DNA of 13,231 nt, from assembly GCA_030754315.1 (NCBI GenBank), contig JASMAO010000219.1:1-13231 (forward strand), in the 5' to 3' direction. The notes beneath the pieces are model-generated. The model had not been told where the DNA came from and did no database searches. It worked only from the letters and a program-made list of their open reading frames with translations. Origin of the DNA: SAR202 cluster bacterium (GTDB lineage: Bacteria > Chloroflexota > Dehalococcoidia > Lucifugimonadales > JASMAO01). Of this stretch, positions 7,912 through 13,231 are shown one piece after another. The translations under genes were made by a program, and so were the position numbers. Numbering within the stretch: the stretch's first letter is position 1; each line of letters opens with the position of its first letter.

Positions 7912-7941
7912 TTGTGAGCCTAGGTAGCAAAGTCATATAAT
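7912..7941 (+). promoter_or_regulatory. Promoter of the tsaE-tsaB unit
   Basis: TTGTGA (7912-7917), an 18-base spacer and a perfect TATAAT (7936-7941) make a good housekeeping-sigma promoter, with transcription expected to start near 7948. The ATG at 7940, which would give the longest form of TsaE, lies inside the -10 box and so cannot be used from this promoter. Confidence 0.65.
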
Positions 7942-7965
7942 GGGGGGTGCTTTCCGACACCCCTC
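7942..7965 (+). other. Hairpin at the predicted 5' end of the tsaE mRNA
   Basis: GGGGTG (7944-7949) pairs perfectly with CACCCC (7958-7963), extendable by one G-U and one G-C pair, around the eight-base loop CTTTCCGA. It sits directly at the expected transcription start and would be a 5'-terminal stem-loop if transcription starts at its left edge. No U-tract follows, so it is not a terminator on this strand. Confidence 0.5.
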
Positions 7966-8015
7966 TCAAATCCACATCGCAGAATTGTCAAATTCCCTTC
8001 TCAAAGTTCAAGTGA
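7947..8015 (+). CDS. Possible 22-codon leader ORF overlapping the tsaE start
   Basis: GTG 7947 opens a 22-codon frame (beginning LSDTPLKS after the start, ending FSKFK) that stops at TGA 8013-8015. The stop overlaps the proposed tsaE start GTG 8012-8014 in a GTGA arrangement typical of translational coupling. The GTG begins six bases after the last T of the TATAAT box, so it would need a leaderless or near-leaderless transcript, and it lies in the hairpin. The peptide has no obvious regulatory residue run. This is a geometric argument only; chance is quite possible. Confidence 0.3.
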   Translation: MLSDTPLKSTSQNCQIPFSKFK

Positions 8016-8488
8016 TTACCCTAAACATTGACTCGCAAAGTGCCGAAAATACACAAGCTATTGGAAGGGCTCTGGGTGAATCAGCACAACCGGGTTTCGT
8101 ATATCTCCTATCGGGGGAATTGGGCGTTGGCAAGACTACGCTGACTCAAGGAATTCTGAACGGCTTACAGTCACCCGAACAGGTACGCAGCCCTACCTTC
8201 GTACTCGCAACAGAATATTCTGGTTGTTTGCCCCTATACCATATCGACCTTTACCGTATCGATTCTGAAAGCGAACTACTAGAGTTAGGGTTGGACGAAT
8301 ATTTCGAAGGTGATGGTGTTTCAGTTGTGGAATGGGCGGACAAAGCAGCCGACCAGTTACCAGATGAGCACCTTTCGATCAGATTAGAGCATTTCGATGA
8401 AAACTCACGACTGCTGCATTTGCGCGCTACATCGTCAGGCTATCGGGACGCCATGGACGCGGTGCGCAGTATTTCACTGAACGCATAA
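8012..8488 (+). CDS. tsaE: tRNA threonylcarbamoyladenosine biosynthesis ATPase TsaE
   Basis: TsaE is the P-loop ATPase that works with TsaB and TsaD to place threonylcarbamoyl on A37 of ANN-decoding tRNAs. Counting from GTG 8012, Walker A is GELGVGKT (35-42), followed by the family motifs SPTFVLATEY (60-69), LYHIDLYRI (75-83, with D79) and VVEWADKA (105-112). The resulting 158 residues match the usual length. The frame extends up to ATG 7940, but that codon lies inside the -10 box and the extra residues do not look like TsaE, so I choose GTG 8012; TTG 7985 is an alternative. None of these starts has a clear Shine-Dalgarno, which makes coupling to the short upstream ORF attractive. tsaB follows after 27 bases, supporting the role; tsaD is not in the window. 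Confidence 0.93.
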   Translation: MITLNIDSQSAENTQAIGRALGESAQPGFVYLLSGELGVGKTTLTQGILNGLQSPEQVRSPTFVLATEYSGCLPLYHIDLYRIDSESELLELGLDEYFEGDGVSVVEWADKAADQLPDEHLSIRLEHFDENSRLLHLRATSSGYRDAMDAVRSISLNA

Positions 8489-8502
8489 CCCGTTTGGCAT
8501 CC

Positions 8503-8508
8503 TAACCT
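8503..8508 (+). promoter_or_regulatory. Possible -10 element for a leaderless tsaB transcript
   Basis: TAACCT has T-A-n-n-n-T and lies exactly seven bases before GTG 8516, the same geometry as at rsfS, mnmA and thiE. No -35 is evident, and tsaB is also expected to be co-transcribed with tsaE, so this is weak. Confidence 0.3.
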
Positions 8509-8515
8509 CAGAACC

Positions 8516-9259
8516 GTGGAACTTTCGATAGACACATCCACTAGATATGCTTCAGTCGGGCTCTCCACAAAGGGTGAGCCAGTGAATGAAGTATCATGGC
8601 GATCGGATCGAAACCACTCTGTTGAGCTTATTCCAACTATTCACCGAGTTTTAAATTCAGCCGGAGTTTCCATGAACCACATCACTGCAATCTTCGTCGC
8701 TCTCGGACCGGGCGGGTTCAGTGCACTCAGAGTGGGGTTAAGCACGGCCAAAGGGATCGCTACAGCCAATCAGATACCGCTCATCGGAGTCGGAACACTC
8801 GCTATAGAGGCCGCACCATATGTACACCGGGAAAAGGCAGTGTGGGCCATTATCGACGCTGGTCGATGTAAATTGTACGCTGGCCTCTTCGACATCCGTA
8901 ATATTCTCCGCGGCAAAATCGCTGATGGATACCAACAAATAACTCATAACGAACTACCATCTATACTAGGGAAGAACGTTTTGGTCTGCGGTGAAGCCGT
9001 AACAGGTCCTGTCCATGAAAAACTGCTGCAACTCACAGATCACATTTATATGGTCGAAGCGAAGCCACCAACACGAAAGTCGTCTACATTAGCCCGGTTG
9101 GCGTACCAACGCCTATCTGCAGGAGAATTTGATGACCCTGTTACGATCCAGCCAATATACCTGCAATCAGATCAACACGGGAATGCAGAGAAAGCGAATG
9201 TTGGGAAGAAAGACAACGATTACAATTCTGGAAAGAAAATAGATCCGTCAAGCAAGTAA
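8516..9259 (+). CDS. tsaB: tRNA threonylcarbamoyladenosine biosynthesis protein TsaB
   Basis: TsaB is the inactive ASKHA-fold paralogue of TsaD that scaffolds the TsaB-TsaD-TsaE complex for t6A37 synthesis. The N-terminus begins directly with the first fold strand (MELSIDTSTRYASVGL), and the family hallmark appears as GPGGFSALRVGLSTAKGIA (64-82), a variant of the common GPGSFTGLRVG. Later landmarks are DAGRCKLYAGLF (114-125), where most members read DARRGEVY, and IQPIYLQ (211-217). The 247 residues are slightly long because of a lysine-rich, probably disordered tail (about 221-247). The start is GTG 8516; it has no Shine-Dalgarno but cannot move far because the first strand begins at residue 2. 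It lies 27 bases after tsaE and 20 bases before ndk on the same strand, so the three are probably one operon. Confidence 0.93.
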   Translation: MELSIDTSTRYASVGLSTKGEPVNEVSWRSDRNHSVELIPTIHRVLNSAGVSMNHITAIFVALGPGGFSALRVGLSTAKGIATANQIPLIGVGTLAIEAAPYVHREKAVWAIIDAGRCKLYAGLFDIRNILRGKIADGYQQITHNELPSILGKNVLVCGEAVTGPVHEKLLQLTDHIYMVEAKPPTRKSSTLARLAYQRLSAGEFDDPVTIQPIYLQSDQHGNAEKANVGKKDNDYNSGKKIDPSSK

Positions 9260-9266
9260 CAAAGAA

Positions 9267-9273
9267 GAGGTGG
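9267..9273 (+). promoter_or_regulatory. Ribosome binding site of ndk
   Basis: GAGGTGG with a six-base spacer to ATG 9280, the strongest Shine-Dalgarno in the window, in contrast to the neighbouring genes that have none. Confidence 0.7.
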
Positions 9274-9279
9274 TAGAAA

Positions 9280-9732
9280 ATGGACAGAATCCTTGTATTA
9301 CTCAAACCCGATGCGATCCAGCGTGGTTTCTGCGGAGAAATAATAGGGCGCCTAGAAAAGCGCGGCTTAAAAATAATCGCGATGAAGATGTTGCATATGG
9401 ACCGCGATCTTGCTCGAAAGCATTACGCCGCTCACACTGAGAAGGCATTCTTTCAAGGCCTTATAGATTTCATCACCTCTAGCCCTCTTGTAGCATTGGT
9501 GGTCGAAGGGCAAAACGCAATCGAATCGGTCAGATCAACCATGGGCGCTACTGACCCACAACACGCATCGTCTGGAACAATCAGGGGAGACATGGCCCAA
9601 TCGGTAGGACAAAATCTAATTCACGGTTCAGATTCGAAAGAAGCAGCGGCGACTGAAATCAACCTGTTCTTCTCAAATGAAGAGATAATGGACTACCAAA
9701 GGGAACTGGACAGGTGGGTCATTGAATCCTAA
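9280..9732 (+). CDS. ndk: Nucleoside diphosphate kinase
   Basis: Transfers the gamma-phosphate from ATP to nucleoside diphosphates through a phosphohistidine, balancing NTP and dNTP pools in the cytoplasm. All main signatures are present: LLKPDAIQRG (7-16, with K9), the substrate-site residues GATDP (89-93), R102 in GTIRGDMA, N112, and the catalytic H115 in NLIHGSDS. Length (150 residues) is standard. The start is firm because the ATG has a clear GAGGTGG ribosome site. It follows tsaB by 20 bases and is presumably the last gene of the tsaE-tsaB-ndk unit. Its last 14 bases overlap the 3' end of rsfS on the opposite strand, leaving no room for a terminator between the two. Confidence 0.97.
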   Translation: MDRILVLLKPDAIQRGFCGEIIGRLEKRGLKIIAMKMLHMDRDLARKHYAAHTEKAFFQGLIDFITSSPLVALVVEGQNAIESVRSTMGATDPQHASSGTIRGDMAQSVGQNLIHGSDSKEAAATEINLFFSNEEIMDYQRELDRWVIES

Positions 9733-10081
9733 CCGCTTCGACACCCTGATCCCAGACCTCCTCAATACCAAAATAGTCACGCTCCTCCAAGCCAAACATG
9801 TGGACTACAACATCTCCAAAATCTAGCAGAACCCATCCACCGGCATCTATACCTTCCTTATGGTAAAGCGTAGCGCCGCACCTTTCCATCTCCGTTTCGA
9901 TATCTTCGGTAAGTGACTTCATTTGACGTTTCGTTTCAACAGTGGTGATGACGAAATAGTCTGCAAAGTCACTCAATCCGTTTATGTCCAGCAGGACAAT
10001 GTCCGAGGCCTGTTTGTCTGAAGCAACATCTACCACAAGACGGGCCAGATTTTCGGATTTTATCTGAGATGGTTTTCTCAT
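9719..10081 (-). CDS. rsfS: Ribosomal silencing factor RsfS
   Basis: RsfS binds ribosomal protein uL14 on the large subunit and blocks joining with the 30S subunit, damping translation when nutrients are short. The 120 residues show the family pattern throughout: SDIVLLDINGLSDFADYFVI (26-45), TVETKRQMKSL (47-57), KEGIDAGGWVLLDFGDVVVH (75-94) and the C-terminal RDYFGIEEVWDQG (101-113). The length is typical. It is transcribed away from mnmA, with which it shares a 108-base promoter region, and its stop codon overlaps the end of ndk by 14 bases. There is no Shine-Dalgarno; instead a near-consensus promoter places its -10 box seven bases before the ATG, so the mRNA is predicted to be leaderless. 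Confidence 0.95.
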   Translation of the reverse strand: MRKPSQIKSENLARLVVDVASDKQASDIVLLDINGLSDFADYFVITTVETKRQMKSLTEDIETEMERCGATLYHKEGIDAGGWVLLDFGDVVVHMFGLEERDYFGIEEVWDQGVEAVRIQ

Positions 10082-10088
10082 TTATGGC

Positions 10089-10117
10089 ATTATAGAGACG
10101 CGAATATGAAGGGTCAA
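10089..10117 (-). promoter_or_regulatory. rsfS promoter giving a leaderless mRNA
   Basis: Read on the minus strand: TTGACC (10117-10112), a 17-base spacer, and a perfect TATAAT (10094-10089). Seven bases later comes ATG (10081-10079). Transcription is expected six to eight bases after the -10 box, that is at or one base before the start codon. Confidence 0.78.
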
Positions 10118-10152
10118 TTTAACGCCAAGCATCGACACATCAAGGGATTCTC

Positions 10153-10182
10153 TTGAGGCTACCCAATCAGGTATGTTAGTGT
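10153..10182 (+). promoter_or_regulatory. Probable mnmA promoter giving a leaderless mRNA
   Basis: TTGAGG (10153-10158), an 18-base spacer and TAGTGT (10177-10182), which keeps the T-A-n-n-n-T core. Seven bases separate it from ATG 10190, and no Shine-Dalgarno is visible (TTCTAGC precedes the ATG). It is weaker than the rsfS promoter that faces it. Confidence 0.5.
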
Positions 10183-10189
10183 TTCTAGC

Positions 10190-11317
10190 ATGAGTAAAGG
10201 CAAAGTAATAGTAGCCATGAGCGGAGGAGTAGACTCCTCTGTCGCAGCTCTATTGCTCAAAAGACAGGGCTACGACGTTATAGGAATCACAATGCGGCTC
10301 TGGACCGTTGAAAGAGATGATTTGCCTTCATTGAATAAGCGATGTTGCTCTGTTGAGGATATTACTGATGCGCAGAAAGTGTGCCAAGCCATTGGTGTAC
10401 CCCACTACGTACAGAATTTCGAACGCGAATTCCAGCAACACGTGGTGGACTACTTCGTCCGTGAGTATGACCGTGGACGCACACCTCACCCGTGCCTCGC
10501 GTGCAACGACAAGCTCAAGTTTGACTTCCTCTTGCGTCGAGCGATGTTCTTAGACGCGGACTACATAGCAACTGGACACTACGCCCGGTTACGCCATGAC
10601 GGCAATCAAATTAAGCTCCTCAAGGGCGCCGATCCCACAAAAGATCAATCTTACGTCCTATTCACCCTTAGACAGGCTGAATTGCGTAAATTACTACTGC
10701 CGGTAGGTGAATACCCCAAAGCACATATACGTGAAATCGCTGGAGAAGCGGACCTACCGGTTGCAGACAAGCCGGACAGCCAAGAAATCTGTTTTATCCC
10801 TGACGGTGACTACCGTAAGTTCGTCGGAGACCGCAATAAGCCTAAACCAGGTCCTATATTAGACAGCCAAGGCCAGGTATTAGGACAGCACCCCGGAGTT
10901 CATTTCTTCACCGTCGGGCAACGCCGAGGTCTTGGGATACAAGGGAATAGTGGAAACCCCCTGTATGTCGTGAGCATCGATGGGGAAAAGAATGAAGTGG
11001 TCCTTGGGCCAGAAAGAGACCTTTATCGTAGTGTGCTCTGGGCTTCACAAGTCAATTACACTGGGCAGTTACCAATCGGCCCAACAAGGGTAACAGCCAA
11101 AATTAGGTACAAGGCGTCGGAGTCCGCCGGTCTGCTCCTTGCTAACGGGAAATGGGCCGAACTGCGATTCGATGAGCCCCAGAAAGCAGTCACTCCCGGG
11201 CAAGCCGTTGTTTTCTATTCTGGCGAAGAAGTCATGGGCGGAGGGTACATAGAAATTCGCCAACCAAATGGTGGTAGCGTGGCAGATGAGACGCATGAGA
11301 ATGTAGCTAGTTCCTAA
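10190..11317 (+). CDS. mnmA: tRNA-specific 2-thiouridylase MnmA
   Basis: MnmA adenylates and thiolates uridine 34 of the Lys, Glu and Gln tRNAs, giving s2U34 for accurate decoding. The N-terminal PP-loop is MSGGVDSSVAA (10-20). The two active cysteines are C105 in PCLACNDKLKF and C201 in DSQEICFIPDGDY. DYIATGHYAR (124-133) and KDQSYVLF (151-158) are the usual tRNA- and ATP-site stretches, and the central and C-terminal beta domains follow (FFTVGQRRGLGI; GQAVVFYSGEEVMGGG near the end). The 375 residues match the family, with about 15 extra at the C-terminus. The start ATG sits four residues before the first strand and has no ribosome site; a leaderless transcript is inferred. It faces away from rsfS, and the RNase HII gene begins 91 bases downstream. 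Confidence 0.96.
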   Translation: MSKGKVIVAMSGGVDSSVAALLLKRQGYDVIGITMRLWTVERDDLPSLNKRCCSVEDITDAQKVCQAIGVPHYVQNFEREFQQHVVDYFVREYDRGRTPHPCLACNDKLKFDFLLRRAMFLDADYIATGHYARLRHDGNQIKLLKGADPTKDQSYVLFTLRQAELRKLLLPVGEYPKAHIREIAGEADLPVADKPDSQEICFIPDGDYRKFVGDRNKPKPGPILDSQGQVLGQHPGVHFFTVGQRRGLGIQGNSGNPLYVVSIDGEKNEVVLGPERDLYRSVLWASQVNYTGQLPIGPTRVTAKIRYKASESAGLLLANGKWAELRFDEPQKAVTPGQAVVFYSGEEVMGGGYIEIRQPNGGSVADETHENVASS

Positions 11318-11401
11318 ATAGAATCTACTTCTTCGATAGGCTCACTTTCACTGTATAGGGCCATTTTGTTCTAAATGTCTTGACCCCGGCTTAAAGCAAC
11401 G

Positions 11402-11407
11402 AAGGAG
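11402..11407 (+). promoter_or_regulatory. Ribosome binding site of rnhB with abnormal placement
   Basis: AAGGAG, the best match to anti-Shine-Dalgarno in this area, ends only one base before GTG 11409 but seven bases before ATC 11415. No ATG, GTG or TTG exists in frame at a normal distance. Confidence 0.5.
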
Positions 11408-11408
11408 A

Positions 11409-12050
11409 GTGCTCATCGGAATTAAAAAAACACCCTCTACAAAAAAACCTTCCTACGAAGAAGAGGCTCATCTACTAAAGCGAGGGTTTTATCTGATCGC
11501 CGGCGTGGATGAAGCAGGACGTGGCCCTCTTGCTGGGCCAGTTGTTGCGGGAGTCGCAATGCTGTCACCCGATCCGTGTGGGAAGTGGGTGTCACTTGTT
11601 CGGGACAGTAAACTGATGACACCTTTACGTCGAGAAGAGGCATTCGACTATCTTAGTAACAATGCCCTCAGTGTGGCTTCCGGTGTGGCTTCGCCAAATG
11701 AGATAGATCGTTTAGGTATTGTGCCGGCCACACAGTTAGCCGTAAAAAGAGCTATAAAATCTATGATTCTGCAGCCACAATTCCTTTTAATGGACGCTTT
11801 CCCAATACCCACCATTCAAATCCCTCAGAAACCTATCGTTCACGGCGACACCCTATGTTTCTCCATAGCAGCCGCCTCAATCATAGCTAAAGTGACTCGA
11901 GACAGGCTGATGGATGAGCAACACCTACTATACCCTGAGTATGGTTTCACCAAGCACAAAGGATATGGGACCAAGGACCATATTAGGTTATTGGCGAAAC
12001 ATGGACCAAGCCCAATACACCGTCATTCCTTCTCTCCTATCCGAAACTAG
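11409..12050 (+). CDS. rnhB: Ribonuclease HII
   Basis: Cleaves the RNA strand of RNA-DNA hybrids and nicks at single ribonucleotides in DNA. Counting from GTG 11409, the metal-binding carboxylates are D34 and E35 in AGVDEAGRGPLAGPVV, D129 in LLMDAFP and D147 in HGDTLCFSIAAASIIAKVTRD, so the full DEDD set is present. RDSKLM (65-70) and YGFTKHKGYGTKDH (178-191) are further family landmarks. At 213 residues the length is normal. The start is uncertain: GTG 11409 is nearly buried in AAGGAG, and ATC at 11415 is the codon at the ideal distance; the protein would differ by two residues only. It is on the same strand as mnmA but 91 bases later, with no clear terminator between. Its 3' end may overlap a small unknown gene. 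Confidence 0.95.
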   Translation: MLIGIKKTPSTKKPSYEEEAHLLKRGFYLIAGVDEAGRGPLAGPVVAGVAMLSPDPCGKWVSLVRDSKLMTPLRREEAFDYLSNNALSVASGVASPNEIDRLGIVPATQLAVKRAIKSMILQPQFLLMDAFPIPTIQIPQKPIVHGDTLCFSIAAASIIAKVTRDRLMDEQHLLYPEYGFTKHKGYGTKDHIRLLAKHGPSPIHRHSFSPIRN

Positions 12051-12258
12051 CATATACGATGGATCAACCAAGTGTCCCTATACCCATCAAATAGGTGTAT
12101 CAGAAGGAGAGATCGCCAATCGGGACTGCAAAACCCCCATTAGAGGCGAATTGTCTCGCATTATCCTCGCCAATGATAATTCACATAGCTTCCTGTGGTG
12201 GTTCCACAGAGATTTAGATCTCCTCTTATATGCACTAGAGAACTCAGTATATAACTGA
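12004..12258 (+). CDS. Possible small unknown protein overlapping the rnhB end
   Basis: A frame different from rnhB stays open to 12258, giving 84 residues from ATG 12004; 69 of its codons lie beyond rnhB. The C-terminal half looks protein-like (GELSRIILANDNSH, then FLWWFHRDLDLLLYALENS, an amphipathic pattern). I recognise no family, and no ribosome site precedes ATG 12004. It may instead be a chance open frame in the 230-base gap between rnhB and thiE. It has no signal peptide, and the hydrophobic stretch is broken by charges, so it is not a membrane segment. Moderate to low confidence. Confidence 0.35.
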   Translation, partial: DQAQYTVIPSLLSETSIYDGSTKCPYTHQIGVSEGEIANRDCKTPIRGELSRIILANDNSHSFLWWFHRDLDLLLYALENSVYN

Positions 12259-12264
12259 AACTGG

Positions 12265-12273
12265 TGATAAAAT
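12265..12273 (+). promoter_or_regulatory. Extended -10 promoter of the thiE-type gene, leaderless
   Basis: TG-A-TAAAAT: an extended -10 (TG at 12265-12266, hexamer 12268-12273) with no good -35, as is usual for extended -10 promoters. Seven bases separate it from ATG 12281, and there is no Shine-Dalgarno. The 22 bases between the upstream frame and the ATG leave no room for a TPP riboswitch. Confidence 0.5.
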
Positions 12274-12280
12274 CCGCACC

Positions 12281-13231
12281 ATGAATTCATTTTTTGACGC
12301 ACATGTTAGAAGCTTAATCGAAAGCATCCGGGTGTTGGAAAGACATATTACCGAACCTTCACAACTCCAATCCGACTTAAGAATGCTAAGGGAGTCTTTA
12401 GACCTTTTTGAAACTCAGGAGCCCAATCAGGATGACTGGCTGGCAAAACGTTTGACATCCAACAAGCAAAACGTCGGACAGCAAGCCACAAATATGGAAA
12501 TTATCAGACTAACCAGGACGGCTGTCTCGTTACTGAACAAACTTAGAGACGGTGAAGGCATCCCTTTCTCACGTAAATGGGCCGAGAAGGCAAATCGAGT
12601 CCTAGAACACGTATGGAACAAACAAGTCACGGAATTGAGACACAAAACTGCGTCTAGGGTACGTGGTTTGTATGTCATTGTTGACCCTGAAGTTACTCGG
12701 AGACGACCCGTCATCGAAGTCGCACAAGCGGCAATAGCTGGTGGAGCTACGGTAATCCAACTAAGAAACAAACGGAAAGACTCAGGAGAGATATTACAAT
12801 TAACACGAGAATTGAGATCAACCTGCAACCAGTCTGGTACGCTCTTCATCATAAACGATGACGCCGCTCTCACCGTAGCAAGCAGCGCAGATGGATTGCA
12901 TTTAGGACAAAGCGATTTACCAGTACAAGAAGCTCAACTGATTATCCACCCCGAACAAATCGTTGGCAGATCAAACAACAATATTAGGGAAGTACTCGAA
13001 TCAGAGGCCGCAGGAGTCGACTACCTGGCTATTGGAGCGATTTTCCCTACAGCCACCATGGGGAAAACTGGGCGTGATTCCGTGGGTGTAGAAACAATAA
13101 CCATAATCAAAAACATGGTGGATAAACCTGTAGTAGCTATAGGTGGTATAAATGAGATAAACGTGACCGAAGTCATCGCAGCCGGTGCCGACGCGGTATG
13201 CGTGGTCAGTGCTATAACTCTTGCGAAGGAT
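12281..13231 (+). CDS. thiE: Thiamine-phosphate synthase with N-terminal ThiD2-like extension (3' end outside window)
   Basis: ThiE joins HMP-pyrophosphate and the thiazole phosphate to make thiamine monophosphate. The frame is open from ATG 12281 to the window end (317 codons, no stop), so the gene is cut. The ThiE barrel starts near residue 128 (GLYVIVDPE) and shows GGATVIQLRNK, FIINDDAALT, DGLHLGQSDLP, VGRSNNN, YLAIGAIFPTATMGKTG, KPVVAIGGI and AGADAVCVVSAI in the expected order. Ahead of it are about 125 helical residues absent from classical ThiE. The first part (VRSLIESIRVLERHI, then LQSDLRMLRESL) resembles the ThiD2 domain found at the N-terminus of some ThiE proteins, whose core reads roughly R-x-x-E-x-L-R-V-x-E, but the match is from memory and partly degenerate. 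Such a fusion would combine HMP-phosphate kinase and ThiE steps. No neighbouring thiamine gene is visible. Confidence 0.9.
   Translation, partial: MNSFFDAHVRSLIESIRVLERHITEPSQLQSDLRMLRESLDLFETQEPNQDDWLAKRLTSNKQNVGQQATNMEIIRLTRTAVSLLNKLRDGEGIPFSRKWAEKANRVLEHVWNKQVTELRHKTASRVRGLYVIVDPEVTRRRPVIEVAQAAIAGGATVIQLRNKRKDSGEILQLTRELRSTCNQSGTLFIINDDAALTVASSADGLHLGQSDLPVQEAQLIIHPEQIVGRSNNNIREVLESEAAGVDYLAIGAIFPTATMGKTGRDSVGVETITIIKNMVDKPVVAIGGINEINVTEVIAAGADAVCVVSAITLAKD

Larger units (their letters stand above)
7696..8011. other. Intergenic region ahead of tsaE
   Basis: The stretch holds no secure gene. GTCATATAAT occurs twice (7775-7784 and 7932-7941); only the second has a fitting -35 element. AGGCC/GGCCT at 7741-7759 forms a short hairpin without a U-tract. 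On the minus strand an open frame of 69 codons runs from an ATG at 7936 to 7727, protein-like in composition but with no ribosome site or promoter. The right end holds the tsaE promoter, a hairpin and a short leader ORF described separately. Confidence 0.5.

Noticed and set aside
7936..7965. The GGGGTG/CACCCC hairpin as a terminator
   Set aside because: No U-tract follows on the plus strand, and it sits at a promoter rather than behind a gene.
7940..8011. ATG-initiated N-terminal extension of TsaE
   Set aside because: The ATG overlaps the TATAAT box and the extra 24 residues have no TsaE-like character.
12259..12280. TPP riboswitch ahead of thiE
   Set aside because: There are only 22 bases between the upstream frame and the ATG, and none of the conserved TPP-aptamer segments was seen in the preceding gap.

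Overview
The window reads as a piece of a free-living bacterial chromosome of balanced base composition. Its gene content and pairing (cytosolic NAD-linked formate dehydrogenase, pentonate-type IlvD/Edd dehydratase, tsaE-tsaB-ndk, rsfS divergent from mnmA, rnhB, a ThiE with a long N-terminal extension) would fit a Chloroflexota lineage such as Dehalococcoidia/SAR202. That assignment is inference from general gene content; no rRNA or other phylogenetic marker is present. No insertion sequence, phage gene, CRISPR array, tRNA or rRNA was found.

Layout. Positions 1-4000 (+) carry the 3' end of a NuoF/FdsB-like NADH-binding flavoprotein, the catalytic subunit of a molybdenum/tungsten formate dehydrogenase, and a 247-residue protein of unknown function, closed by a strong intrinsic terminator at 4029-4060. 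Positions 4084-5775 (+) carry an IlvD/Edd-family dehydratase that resembles arabonate/pentonate dehydratases more than the valine-isoleucine enzyme. A 300-base convergent gap with hairpins follows, then a small carboxylesterase on the minus strand (6072-6752), and, divergent from it, an unknown protein with an alternating strand/helix pattern (6922-7695). A 316-base gap with a good promoter leads to tsaE, tsaB and ndk (8012-9732, +). rsfS lies on the minus strand (9719-10081), overlapping the end of ndk and divergent from mnmA (10190-11317). rnhB, a possible small overlapping gene, and a thiE-type gene that runs off the window complete the right side.

How it fits together. The left end is an energy-metabolism unit: formate oxidation at a Mo/W-bis-MGD site, with electrons passed through Fe-S clusters to NAD+ on the flavoprotein. 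The right half is translation and nucleic-acid housekeeping: t6A37 formation (TsaE, TsaB), s2U34 thiolation (MnmA), ribosome silencing (RsfS), NTP balance (Ndk), RNA-DNA hybrid removal (RNase HII), and thiamine phosphate synthesis.

The most interesting signals are not new enzyme families. (1) Two kinds of start site coexist: several genes have an AGGTG-type Shine-Dalgarno, while rsfS, mnmA, thiE and possibly tsaB have a TANNNT -10-like hexamer exactly 7 bases before the start codon and no Shine-Dalgarno, as expected for leaderless mRNAs. (2) tsaE is preceded by a promoter, a 5' hairpin and a 22-codon ORF whose stop overlaps the tsaE GTG. (3) The formate dehydrogenase lacks the usual His(Cys)3 cluster ligands. 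(4) Two conserved-looking proteins have no recognisable function.
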